Both the position numbers and the translations under genes were made by a program. This document shows positions 34,661-43,067 of a DNA stretch of 64,000 nt, one piece after another. Numbering within the stretch: position 1 is the stretch's first letter; every line of letters starts with the position of its first letter. The stretch covers positions 130,606 to 194,605 of the forward strand of contig NZ_VEED01000010.1 of NCBI RefSeq assembly GCF_007678255.1, given 5' to 3'. The notes beneath the pieces were generated by a model. The model made no database searches and had not been told where the DNA came from. It saw only the letters and a list, made by a program, of their open reading frames with translations. Source of the DNA: Bacillus sp. X1(2014). Lineage in GTDB: Bacteria; Bacillota; Bacilli; Bacillales_B; DSM-18226.

Positions 34661-35781
34661 TGAAAAAGAAAATTTGGATTAGCATTAGTGTAATTTTAGT
34701 AATCATCATGATGATTTCTGTAAGTGTCTACCGGCAGGTCCTTGCAAAGGGGCCTTCCGTTAAGACCACGGAAATTAGCCAAGAAGAAATCTCCTCTCTA
34801 TTAATGATTCCAGGAACAGTGAAGCTTCCTCAAGAACAACTAGTCTATGCGACACCAGACAAAGGGGAAATCAAGAAATTGCTGGTCAAGGAAGGACAGA
34901 CAGTCAAGAAAGGTACTGTCTTGGCTAAATTAGAAAATCCCCAGCTTGAGTTAGAGATTGAGCAGAATAAATTAGCGGTCGAATCTGCTAATTTAAAAAT
35001 AAACCAAATTGATAAGAAATTGGAGCAACTCGAAGACAAAGAAAAGACGTTAAGTGAGCAGGTTGGAAAAAAGGAAGCGAAAAAACAGCTTTCTCCTGAA
35101 TTTGAACAGCTTGAGATGGAAAGGGAATTAGCTAACATTGAACTTAAGCAAACAGAACTTCAAAAAGACTTGATTAGTAAACGCCAAGATGAATTAGAGA
35201 TTAAAAGTACTATAGCTGGTATTGTTTTAACAGCCCAAAAGCCAGCAACATCACTTGATGCAACAAACGAGCCTATTATACATATTGGGAAATTAGCAGG
35301 GATGACAGTTTCAGGACTGTTGTCCGAATACGATACGCTTAAAGTTAGCAAAGGTCAAAGAGTGATCATGAAATCAGAGGCATTGCCAGGCAAAGAATGG
35401 CTGGGTGAAATCACGAAGACATCTATTTTGCCAGAGCAGAACCAAGCCAGTTTGCAAAATGGTACACAGGCTGTGCAGTATCCTGTCACAGTAAAGATTT
35501 CCGGGGATACAAAAATGTTGAAACCAGGCTTCCAAGTCATTATGGAGATAGAAACAGACAAAAAGACAGCGATGGTCCTGCCGCTCGATGCGTTATTAGA
35601 TGATGGGAATCAGCCCTATGTATATCTCGTTAAGGATGGAAAGGCGCATAAACAAAATGTCAAAACTGGCATTACCTCAGGGAAGAAGATCGAAATCCTT
35701 GAAGGTGTTCCAAAAGGAGACAAAGTCATCATTAATGGACCTGACAAACTAAAAGATGGGTTGGAAGTGACAGTTAAATGA
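34660..35781 (+). CDS. yknX: Membrane-fusion (adaptor) subunit, YknX-like
   Basis: 373 residues: an N-terminal anchor helix, a biotinyl/lipoyl-like domain split by a coiled-coil hairpin (about residues 105-180, KLEQLEDKEKTLSEQVGKKE and so on), then beta-barrel and membrane-proximal domains. This is the HlyD/MacA-type adaptor on the outer face of the membrane. It works with the ABC pair downstream. It overlaps the ATPase gene by four bases. Confidence 0.9.
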   Translation: MKKKIWISISVILVIIMMISVSVYRQVLAKGPSVKTTEISQEEISSLLMIPGTVKLPQEQLVYATPDKGEIKKLLVKEGQTVKKGTVLAKLENPQLELEIEQNKLAVESANLKINQIDKKLEQLEDKEKTLSEQVGKKEAKKQLSPEFEQLEMERELANIELKQTELQKDLISKRQDELEIKSTIAGIVLTAQKPATSLDATNEPIIHIGKLAGMTVSGLLSEYDTLKVSKGQRVIMKSEALPGKEWLGEITKTSILPEQNQASLQNGTQAVQYPVTVKISGDTKMLKPGFQVIMEIETDKKTAMVLPLDALLDDGNQPYVYLVKDGKAHKQNVKTGITSGKKIEILEGVPKGDKVIINGPDKLKDGLEVTVK

Positions 35782-36470
35782 TCCGGCTAGAATCCATCTC
35801 AAGATCGTTTTTATTGGGAAAAGAAAGTGTACCTGTCTTAAATGGTATCAGTCTATCGATTTGTGAAGGTGAATTTGCTGCCATTATGGGTCCATCTGGC
35901 TCGGGAAAGTCGACCTTAATGAATATTATCGGATGTTTGGATAAACCGACTGAGGGAGAGTATTATCTTGGCGGGGAAAATGTCTCTCATTATAATGATA
36001 AGGAATTGGCTAGGGTTAGAAATCAATCGATTGGCTTTGTCTTTCAGCAGTTTCATTTGCTCCCGCGCTTGACGGCCTTAAAAAATGTGGAATTACCAAT
36101 GATATATGCAGGAATCCCCAAAAAAGAGCGCCAGGCCCGTGCAGAAGAGGCATTAATGAAAGTAGGTCTTGCCGACCGAATGAACCATCTTCCTAATGCT
36201 TTATCTGGGGGACAGAAGCAGCGTGTTGCCATAGCGAGAGCCATTGTCAATACACCTAAGATTATCCTAGCGGATGAACCCACAGGTGCCCTTGATTCAA
36301 AAACAAGCAAGGACATTATGGAACAATTTAGCGAACTGAATAATGAAGGAGTTACAATTATTATCGTTACCCATGAATCAGAAGTAGCCGAATACGCGAA
36401 CAGAACAATTATGGTTAGAGATGGAATGATTCAGTCGCCTTTTGAGGGTGTTAGGGGGCCGGCAGGATGA
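35778..36470 (+). CDS. yknY: ABC exporter ATP-binding protein, YknY-like
   Basis: 230 residues. Walker A GPSGSGKSTL, Q-loop FVFQQFHLLPRLTAL, signature LSGGQKQRVAIARAI, Walker B IILADEPTGALDS and H-loop VTHESEVAEY are intact, matching the MacB/LolD subfamily. It has four-base overlaps with both neighbours. Confidence 0.92.
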   Translation: MIRLESISRSFLLGKESVPVLNGISLSICEGEFAAIMGPSGSGKSTLMNIIGCLDKPTEGEYYLGGENVSHYNDKELARVRNQSIGFVFQQFHLLPRLTALKNVELPMIYAGIPKKERQARAEEALMKVGLADRMNHLPNALSGGQKQRVAIARAIVNTPKIILADEPTGALDSKTSKDIMEQFSELNNEGVTIIIVTHESEVAEYANRTIMVRDGMIQSPFEGVRGPAG

Positions 36471-37660
36471 GTTTTATGGAAAATCTTTTTATGGCATTAA
36501 GCTCACTAAAAGCCCATAAGATGCGGAGTATTTTAACGATGCTGGGGATTATAATTGGGGTAGGTGCTGTTATCATCGTCGTAGCCATTGGACAGGGCGG
36601 GGAAGCGATGCTGAAATCACAAATTACCGGGCCAGGGAATACGATTGAGTTATTTTATCAGCCTTCCGATGAAGAAATACGTGCGAACCCTAATATATTT
36701 CAGCAGGCCCCGTTCAAACAGGAAGATATCAGAGCGCTGGAACAAATTTCGGAAATTAAAAGTGTCGTGGCCTCAAGCACCCAATTGTCTTCTGTTAAAT
36801 TTCAAAAGGAAACTGTTGATGCCTCATCGACTGGAATAAATCAGGCCTATATAAAATTAAATGAGTTGAAAGTTGCTAACGGAAGGAATTTTTCAGCCTC
36901 TGATTTTCTGGGCGGCCGCCGTACAGCATTAATCAGTAATAAATTGCAAGAGGAATTATTTAAAGGGGAAAATCCAGTTGGAAAGGTTGTTATGGTTGCC
37001 AATCAACCGATTGAAATTATTGGGGTTTTAGAGAAACCAACTGGACTTTTATCATTTGGGTCAATGGAGGTATATCTACCTTTCCAAACGTGGAAAACGA
37101 TTTACGGAAGCAGTGATTTTACCCAAGTAACCCTGCAAGCAGCATCAACTGAACAACTGCAGGTCGCAGGTAAAAAGGCTGCTAAACTATTAAATAATCT
37201 GCATAATACGGAAAAATCCTACCAAGTTATTAATATGGAAGAAATCGCTCAAGGGGTAGGACAAATCACAAAAATCATGACATTAATTATTGGAAGTATA
37301 GCAGGTATCTCATTATTTGTTGGTGGAATTGGTGTTATGAATATCATGCTCGTTTCCGTGACCGAAAGAACAAGAGAAATCGGGATCCGTATGGCGTTAG
37401 GAGCTACACGAGGACAGGTGCTGACTCAATTTCTAATTGAATCAATGACACTAACATTTATAGGCGGCATGCTCGGGATTGTGCTTGGCTGGGGTACGTC
37501 CACCGTTGTTAGTTTCTTTGCAGGTTGGCCATCCTTAGTGTCCTGGCAAGTGGTAGTAGGTGGAGTGTTGTTCTCAATGGTTATTGGGATAGTGTTTGGG
37601 CTACTTCCAGCAAACAAGGCTTCTAAACTTGATCCGATTGATTCCCTGAGATATGAATAA
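36467..37660 (+). CDS. yknZ: ABC exporter permease (MacB/FtsX type), YknZ-like
   Basis: 397 residues with one N-terminal helix (SLKAHKMRSILTMLGIIIGVGAV), a large extracellular MacB_PCD domain (about 45-260) and three C-terminal helices of an FtsX domain (SVTERTREIGIRMALGATRGQVLTQFLIES). With YknWXY it should form a peptide-toxin exporter or self-protection system. No sdp-type toxin gene is visible in the window. Confidence 0.92.
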   Translation: MSFMENLFMALSSLKAHKMRSILTMLGIIIGVGAVIIVVAIGQGGEAMLKSQITGPGNTIELFYQPSDEEIRANPNIFQQAPFKQEDIRALEQISEIKSVVASSTQLSSVKFQKETVDASSTGINQAYIKLNELKVANGRNFSASDFLGGRRTALISNKLQEELFKGENPVGKVVMVANQPIEIIGVLEKPTGLLSFGSMEVYLPFQTWKTIYGSSDFTQVTLQAASTEQLQVAGKKAAKLLNNLHNTEKSYQVINMEEIAQGVGQITKIMTLIIGSIAGISLFVGGIGVMNIMLVSVTERTREIGIRMALGATRGQVLTQFLIESMTLTFIGGMLGIVLGWGTSTVVSFFAGWPSLVSWQVVVGGVLFSMVIGIVFGLLPANKASKLDPIDSLRYE

Positions 37661-37840
37661 GGATTGATTAGGAAACTAGACCAAGGGTCTGCACGAAGGT
37701 GTAGGCTTTTTCCTATTATTGCCCTATAGTTATTTGTTTGCAGATTATGGGTAATATGATAAGATAATTACAGGAATATTCAGTTAATTATTCATTATAA
37801 TGTGAATTAGAATAATAGTTTAGAAGGAGTCGAGACGAGC

Positions 37841-39007
37841 ATGGATAGAGTAAGTGTTGAGAGCAAAGGTTTTTTTGGAGAGTTTGGCGGAAGTTTTGTT
37901 CCTGAGGATTTACAAGTGGTAATGAACGAATTAGAAGAGCAATTTAATCGTTATAAGGATGACCCTGAATTCATTGCGGAATTCAAGTATTACTTAAAAG
38001 AATATATTGGCAGGGAGAATCCATTAACGTTTGCAGAGAATTTAACCAAACAAAATCAAGGGGCAAAAATCTATCTGAAACGAGAGGATTTAAACCATAC
38101 TGGTGCACACAAAATTAATAATGCAATTGGTCAAATTCTTTTAGCAAAACGAATGGGTGCCAAGAGAATAATCGCTGAAACTGGGGCAGGGCAACATGGT
38201 GTAGCAACAGCAACCGCCTGTGCCATGTTTGGGATGGAATGCATTATTTATATGGGAAAACTAGATACGGAACGCCAAGCACTTAATGTCTTTCGGATGG
38301 AGTTATTAGGTGCCAAAGTTGTACCTGTTGATAAAGGGCAGGGCCGTTTAAAGGATGCTGTCGACGAAGCCCTTGGGGACTTGGTGCAAAACTATAAGAA
38401 TACCTTTTATTTATTGGGTTCGGCCGTTGGCCCACATCCTTATCCTACAATGGTTAAGCATTTTCAGGCGATTATCAGTGAAGAATCGAAAAAGCAGATT
38501 CTTGAAAAGGAAGGAAAGCTGCCAACAGCGGTGATTGCTTGTGCGGGAGGTGGCAGCAATGCCATTGGTGCCTTTGCCCATTATATTGACAATAAAGAGG
38601 TGCGCTTAATTGGGGTTGAACCAGCTGAAGCACCGACAATGACTGAAGGAGTACCTGCTGTCATTCATGGCTTTAAATGTTTAACATTACTTGATGAAAA
38701 TGGAGACCCTAAACCAACGTACTCGATTGCTGCGGGGCTGGATTATCCAGGTGTTGGTCCAGAGCACAGCCATTTGAAAACAAGCGGGCGAGCAGAGTAT
38801 GTAACAGTGACTGGGCAAGAAGCCCTAGAGGCATTTCAATTGTTAAGCAAGACGGAGGGGATAATCCCAGCGTTAGAAAGTTCTCATGCCGTTGCATATG
38901 CTATTAAGCTTGCGAAAGAATTATCTAACCAAGATGTACTAATTGTTAACCTATCAGGACGCGGCGATAAGGATGTTGAGCAGGTATTTAAGATGTTGAA
39001 AAAATAA
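37841..39007 (+). CDS. trpB: Tryptophan synthase beta chain, stand-alone copy
   Basis: A 388-residue PLP enzyme. The Schiff-base Lys is K91 in [12 protein letters not shown], the catalytic Glu is E113 in AETGAGQHG, and the phosphate loop is GGGSNAIG. The C-terminal [14 protein letters not shown] and [10 protein letters not shown] are normal. Several usually constant stretches differ from housekeeping TrpB ([44 protein letters not shown]). No trpA, trpF or trpC lies nearby, so it probably works alone or supplements a trp operon elsewhere. AGAAGGAG precedes the ATG, and no T-box was seen in the leader (37661-37840). Confidence 0.88.
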   Translation: MDRVSVESKGFFGEFGGSFVPEDLQVVMNELEEQFNRYKDDPEFIAEFKYYLKEYIGRENPLTFAENLTKQNQGAKIYLKREDLNHTGAHKINNAIGQILLAKRMGAKRIIAETGAGQHGVATATACAMFGMECIIYMGKLDTERQALNVFRMELLGAKVVPVDKGQGRLKDAVDEALGDLVQNYKNTFYLLGSAVGPHPYPTMVKHFQAIISEESKKQILEKEGKLPTAVIACAGGGSNAIGAFAHYIDNKEVRLIGVEPAEAPTMTEGVPAVIHGFKCLTLLDENGDPKPTYSIAAGLDYPGVGPEHSHLKTSGRAEYVTVTGQEALEAFQLLSKTEGIIPALESSHAVAYAIKLAKELSNQDVLIVNLSGRGDKDVEQVFKMLKK

Positions 39008-39018
39008 TAAAAATAGAT

Positions 39019-39053
39019 AAGGACAAGTCGATAAATGGCTCGTCCTTTTTTGT
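39019..39053 (+). terminator. Terminator after trpB
   Basis: GGACAAGT / GCTCGTCC with one mismatch and a T6 tail. It overlaps a spurious upstream ATG of the next gene. Confidence 0.65.
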
Positions 39054-39076
39054 TTTTATCGACGGGGGAGAGTCCT

Positions 39077-39955
39077 TTGAAAGAATTATTATTTATTAAA
39101 GATTATAAAGATCATGAATATTTAAGGACAAGTTTTAATCAATTGGCTTCTGATACTTTTGGAATAGAGTTTGAAACGTGGCACCAAAATGGATATTGGA
39201 CAGAAAAGTATCTGCCGTATTCTTTTGTTGATCATAGACAAGTGGTAGCAAATGTATCCGTAAATCTTGTAAACTTGGTCGTAAATGCGGAGGTTAAACA
39301 AGCAATCCAAATCGGGACTGTCATGACACACCCTAATTATCGAAATAAGGGATTGTCGAGACGCTTGATGGAGATTGTGTTAGACGAATATAAACATGTC
39401 GATATCATTTATTTGTTTGCCAATCAAAATGTATTGGATTTTTACCCGAAATTCGGATTTTCTTCTACAGATGAAGTGCAATTTATATTGGACTATAATC
39501 ATATGCCTGCAGTTTCTTCTAAGGTGAGAAAATTAGTTGCTAGCAATCCAGAGGATTTAGAGTACATTTATAATTTAGCGAGGAATCGTAAGGTTATCTC
39601 GGAACAATTCGGAACCTCAAATTGTGAGGAGCTCCTCATGTTTTATTGTATTATGGTTTTTAGCCAGGACCTCTACTATCTTGAGAAGGAGAACGCACTG
39701 GTGATTTTTCAAAGGGAGGAGGGGGATATACATCTCTATGATATAGTTAGTCCTCGGAAGGTAAACCTTCAAACAGTGTTAAGTACGATTGTCCCGCCTG
39801 ATTGCAGTAGAGTCATTTTCCATTTTCATCCTGATGAGCATGAACTAGGATATGAGAAACAGCAATATAAAACCAATAATGTCCTCTTTATAAAGAATCT
39901 AACAAACGTCTCGTTACCAAATGAATTTAAACACCCGCTTACATCACAGGCGTGA
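39077..39955 (+). CDS. GNAT family N-acetyltransferase (Eis-like)
   Basis: 292 residues from a TTG at 39077, with GGGGGAG six bases upstream. An in-frame ATG at 39035 lies within the trpB terminator and is unlikely. The GNAT acetyl-CoA motif is IQIGTVMTHPNYRNKGLSRRLMEIVL (V/I-x-x-x-x-R-x-x-G-x-x-R), with YLFANQNVLDFYPKFGF after it. The C-terminal half resembles the second domain of Eis-type enzymes. The acceptor is unknown. Confidence 0.82.
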   Translation: MKELLFIKDYKDHEYLRTSFNQLASDTFGIEFETWHQNGYWTEKYLPYSFVDHRQVVANVSVNLVNLVVNAEVKQAIQIGTVMTHPNYRNKGLSRRLMEIVLDEYKHVDIIYLFANQNVLDFYPKFGFSSTDEVQFILDYNHMPAVSSKVRKLVASNPEDLEYIYNLARNRKVISEQFGTSNCEELLMFYCIMVFSQDLYYLEKENALVIFQREEGDIHLYDIVSPRKVNLQTVLSTIVPPDCSRVIFHFHPDEHELGYEKQQYKTNNVLFIKNLTNVSLPNEFKHPLTSQA

Positions 39956-39956
39956 T

Positions 39957-39969
39957 GGTGCCTGACACC
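39957..39969 (+). repeat. GGTGCCTGACACC dispersed repeat
   Basis: Perfect copy one base after the GNAT stop codon, within TGGTGCCTGACACCA. Confidence 0.75.
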
Positions 39970-40080
39970 ATGAAAGAGCGGCTCTTTTTAGTATCGGGGA
40001 GTAGAGAATGTTTCTCGGGTTAATTGAATATATTTTAAACACAGTTGATCTATGGAATTTGGTTGAAAAAGGGGACAAGT

Positions 40081-40701
40081 ATGATAAGGAAAAGGACGAA
40101 CTTTTATATTGATTTAAGCAGAGCAGGGACATGTTCTTTTTACAAACGGCTATTGTTCATTTTTTTTGGTGCTACACTTGTATCCTTATCCTTACAATTA
40201 TTTTTGGTGAAAAATCATGTGATTGATGGAGGAATCATTGGCGTAAGTATCCTGCTTGCTCATATTTCAAAAGAAGAAATAGGATTGTTTTTATTGGTAT
40301 TAAATACACCTTTTTTCCTCATTGCCTATCGATTTCTGGGCAGAAGGTTTCTCATGCTCAGTCTTTTTGCCATTCTCATTCTATCGCTTGAAACCTATGT
40401 ATTTGATTCGCTTCCTGTCATCACCACCAATCCACTCCTAGTCATTGTCCTTGGCGGAATAAGTTTAGGACTGGGTGTCGGCATAACGATTCGATTCGGT
40501 GGATGTTTTGATGGAACAGAAGTGATAGCCATTTTATTAAGTAAACATTCTTCTTTTTCGATCGGACAAATTATCTTGTTATTGAATGTATTCATTTTCA
40601 GTAGTTCCATTTTTATATTTGGGTTAAGCGAGGCTATATACTCATTAGCAACCTTTCTTATAGCCTATCGAACGATTGATTTCTCTATTCAGATCCATTA
40701 A
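40081..40701 (+). CDS. YitT family membrane protein, C-terminally truncated
   Basis: 206 residues with five to six helices. Family motifs are NHVIDGGIIGVSILLAH, LNTPFFLIAYRFLGRRF and RFGGCFDGTEVIAILLSKHSS. Full-length YitT proteins have about 280 residues with a soluble DUF2179 domain after AYRTIDF. Here the frame stops eight residues after the Arg-Thr-Ile-Asp-Phe motif is reached, so that domain is missing. Directly behind the stop comes a fragment of an acyl-CoA ligase, so a deletion junction probably removed the 3' end. AAAAGGGGACAAGT precedes the ATG. It may still fold as a membrane protein, but it is probably a pseudogene. Confidence 0.75.
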   Translation: MIRKRTNFYIDLSRAGTCSFYKRLLFIFFGATLVSLSLQLFLVKNHVIDGGIIGVSILLAHISKEEIGLFLLVLNTPFFLIAYRFLGRRFLMLSLFAILILSLETYVFDSLPVITTNPLLVIVLGGISLGLGVGITIRFGGCFDGTEVIAILLSKHSSFSIGQIILLLNVFIFSSSIFIFGLSEAIYSLATFLIAYRTIDFSIQIH

Positions 40702-40702
40702 T

Positions 40703-40792
40703 ATGCTTAGTCCACCGTTTGTACCAAGGAAATACGGCAACATTGGGATACCTGTTCCAAGCAACGTGTTAAGAATTGTTCGTGAGACATAG
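40703..40792 (+). pseudogene. Fragment of an acyl-CoA ligase
   Basis: 30 codons encoding SPPFVPRKYGNIGIPVPSNV and RIVRE. This matches the intact ligase at 43068-44702 (SPPFVPRKYGSVGIPVQSTI, ARVVQ) at protein level and clearly at DNA level (compare 40710-40785 with 44115-44190). No other part of the ligase is present on either side. It is a relic of a second ligase copy. Confidence 0.8.
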
Positions 40793-40798
40793 GAAGGG

Positions 40799-40839
40799 GA
40801 AAAATGCCCATTCGATTAGTGAACGGGCATTTTTTTAAT
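40799..40839. terminator. Terminator, bidirectional in form
   Basis: AAAATGCCCATTCG pairs closely with GAACGGGCATTTT, followed by T7. It ends the minus-strand hydrolase gene as well. Confidence 0.8.
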
Positions 40840-40841
40840 CA

Positions 40842-41645
40842 TTATTGATTTTCTAAAAATTCTACTACTCTTTCATTTACTAAATCATTGGCCTCGGTTA
40901 CATAAATGTGGCCAGCACCTTTAATTGTCAAAAATTCAGCATTCGGAATTTTCTCTGCTAAGGTTACCCCATTTTGATAGGGAACCAATTTATCTTCATC
41001 TCCATGGATAACTAAGACAGGACATTCGAATTGGTCAATCTCGTTGGAGGTATCGTGAGCTAAGCAGGCCTGAAGTTGAAGGATATAGGCGAAAGGGAGA
41101 ACAGGTATCTCTATTCTTCTTTGTATGTCCTCTGCCACTAATTCCCGTTGGTTTTCTATAAATGATTGACTGTATAGGATTGGAGCGGTGGCCCACGCCA
41201 TTTCTTCGGGTGTTGCAACTGCAGAACCTCTTGAAAGCATAAGCATCGAGACTTCTGCATTAGGTTGGACATGTGTCGCGCCCCCAGAGGTTGTACAACC
41301 TAAGACAAGCGAACGGACCCTAGAAGGATACAAAAGTGCTAATCGTTGTGCAATCATCCCGCCCATTGAAATGCCATATACATGGGCTGAGTCTACTCCG
41401 GCAGCATCCAAGACGCATTTAGCATCTTCAGCCATTTGCTCGATCGAATAGGGGGAGTTTGGTTTGTCACTATGACCTGTCCCGCGATTATCAAATATAA
41501 TTACTTTAAAGTGCTCACTGAGAGCAGGGAGAGTCCTGAACCAAGATTTTGAATTTAGTGATAACCCCATTATTAAAAGTAATGGTTCGCCCTCTCCATG
41601 AACCTCATAATAAAGATTAATACCATTCCCATTAGTTATTGGCAT
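40842..41645 (-). CDS. Alpha/beta hydrolase (enol-lactonase/esterase-like)
   Basis: 267 residues. Oxyanion HGEGEPLLLIMGL, nucleophile elbow GISMGG (Ser near 96), acid in HGDEDKLVPYQNG and His in GAGHIYVTE. The fold is that of 3-oxoadipate enol-lactonase and carboxylesterases. GGAGGATTAA precedes the ATG. It is distinct from the two hydrolases at 41739 and 48369. It may act on 3-hydroxyacyl esters given its place beside the PHA genes, but the substrate is inference. Confidence 0.85.
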   Translation of the reverse strand: MPITNGNGINLYYEVHGEGEPLLLIMGLSLNSKSWFRTLPALSEHFKVIIFDNRGTGHSDKPNSPYSIEQMAEDAKCVLDAAGVDSAHVYGISMGGMIAQRLALLYPSRVRSLVLGCTTSGGATHVQPNAEVSMLMLSRGSAVATPEEMAWATAPILYSQSFIENQRELVAEDIQRRIEIPVLPFAYILQLQACLAHDTSNEIDQFECPVLVIHGDEDKLVPYQNGVTLAEKIPNAEFLTIKGAGHIYVTEANDLVNERVVEFLENQ

Positions 41646-41738
41646 TAATTTAATCCTCCTTTTTAAAAAGTAACGGTAAATTATATGATAATTTAACTAC
41701 GGAAAGAACATGGAAGAAGGGAGGAAAAAATCCCTCCC

Positions 41739-42518
41739 TTAACTTACTTCTGAGTGTTTTTTCAAAAAGTTTCGAATAACTCTATTAAATGCCTCCTTTT
41801 GTTCTAATTTGGCAATATGACCAGTGTTCCTAAGGATCACAAATTCAGAGTGGCGAATTTGTTTGTGCATTAATAGTTGGATCCATACAGGGATGACAGA
41901 ATCATATTGGGATCCCATGATTAATGTAGGGACTTTTATTTTAGGAAGTAGTTTTAAATTATTCACTTCCAAACATGCTTTAACCGATTTTAGAAAAACC
42001 TCATGATTAGGTTTGTAAAATTTATGAAAGTCCTGATATACTTTACCTTTCCATGAATTAAGTGAAATACGAGCAGCGGTGTTTTTTGGTAAACTTGGTG
42101 TTGTAGATAGTGAACGAAATTTTCGATAGTTTATTATTAACTTTGCCAGGTGTCTAGGGATGAAATGAAAGGTGCTTACCAATAATAATGATCGACACAT
42201 ATGGGGAGCCTGACGATAAATTTCCTGGGCTACCAATCCGCCCATTGATAATCCGCAAATATGAGCGCTTTCAACTTGGAGGTCATTTAATAGAGTAATA
42301 ATGTCACGGGCAAACTGTGGAATAGATATCTTCTCATTCGTAATATGCTCACCATGCCCTCGTAAATCAGGAATAATCAAGTCATACTGATCAGCAAATT
42401 CAAACTGATTGTTCCAACCCTCCTTTACCTCTCCTAAACCATGAATAAAGACTAAAGGTTCACCAGCACCAAAACGTAAGTAAGGAATTTCAGAGCAACA
42501 TAAAGAAACTTTACTCAA
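41739..42518 (-). CDS. Alpha/beta hydrolase, left-flank copy
   Basis: 259 residues. Motifs: IPYLRFGAGEPLVFIHGLGE, IIPDLRGHG, elbow ICGLSMGGLVAQEIYRQAP (Ser near 100), acid in GSQYDSVIPVW and His in NTGHIAKLE. It is closely similar along its whole length to the hydrolase at 48369-49151 and has the same orientation, so the PHA operon lies between paralogues. AGGAGGGGTATA precedes the ATG. It may be an esterase of hydroxyacyl oligomers or thioesters (not shown). Confidence 0.85.
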   Translation of the reverse strand: MSKVSLCCSEIPYLRFGAGEPLVFIHGLGEVKEGWNNQFEFADQYDLIIPDLRGHGEHITNEKISIPQFARDIITLLNDLQVESAHICGLSMGGLVAQEIYRQAPHMCRSLLLVSTFHFIPRHLAKLIINYRKFRSLSTTPSLPKNTAARISLNSWKGKVYQDFHKFYKPNHEVFLKSVKACLEVNNLKLLPKIKVPTLIMGSQYDSVIPVWIQLLMHKQIRHSEFVILRNTGHIAKLEQKEAFNRVIRNFLKKHSEVS

Positions 42519-42832
42519 ATATACCCCTCCTATTGTTATATATCATAAAGGGAATTACCACAATTTGTAAAGTTTAAATTTTATAAAATTCAGAATAATA
42601 GAATCATAAATTTTTCTCGTGTCCTCTTTTGGTGGACATGTGTGTTTCATTGGTACCTGACACTAGTAAGTATTATAGGAGAATAATACTTTCTTAAATT
42701 AGGGGTTCTTTGGGTGTGGTTTGGTGAAGGGGTTTATTGACTATAAATTACATTTTTTACGATTTGGGATGTGAAGTGTTGAAAAAATATTCCGACAATT
42801 TTCATCATTTTTCATGTTTTTGAGTAAGTGTT

Positions 42833-42847
42833 TTGAAAGCGGTTGCT
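42833..42847 (+). promoter_or_regulatory. cre site before the PHA operon
   Basis: TTGAAAGCGGTTGCT matches the CcpA cre consensus WTGNAANCGNWNNCW at every position. It lies about 220 bases before the acyl-CoA ligase start, with TATACT at 42868 as a possible -10. A degenerate dispersed repeat (GGTACCTGACACT) lies at 42652-42664. The rest of 42519-43067 holds no convincing gene. Confidence 0.7.
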
Positions 42848-43067
42848 TAATATAACTGTGTTGATAATATACTATTTCTTGAAATGGGGGATTATGTGGA
42901 ATTTTGTCGAAAGAGGGAGGTTTACAAATCCACATTTAACTACAATAATCTTAACTATATTAATATTCTAATTAATGATTTTGACGAACCCTTCGAGGCA
43001 ATTACAGCTATTTTTAAGAGGAATATTTACTATTTGACATTAAATATCCTGAGGAGGCATCGTTTTA

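Noticed and set aside
37661..37840. T-box or trp leader before trpB
   Set aside because: No T-box consensus, no strong terminator/antiterminator pair and no Trp-rich leader peptide were found. Only a weak CTTTTTCC hairpin near 37700 is present.
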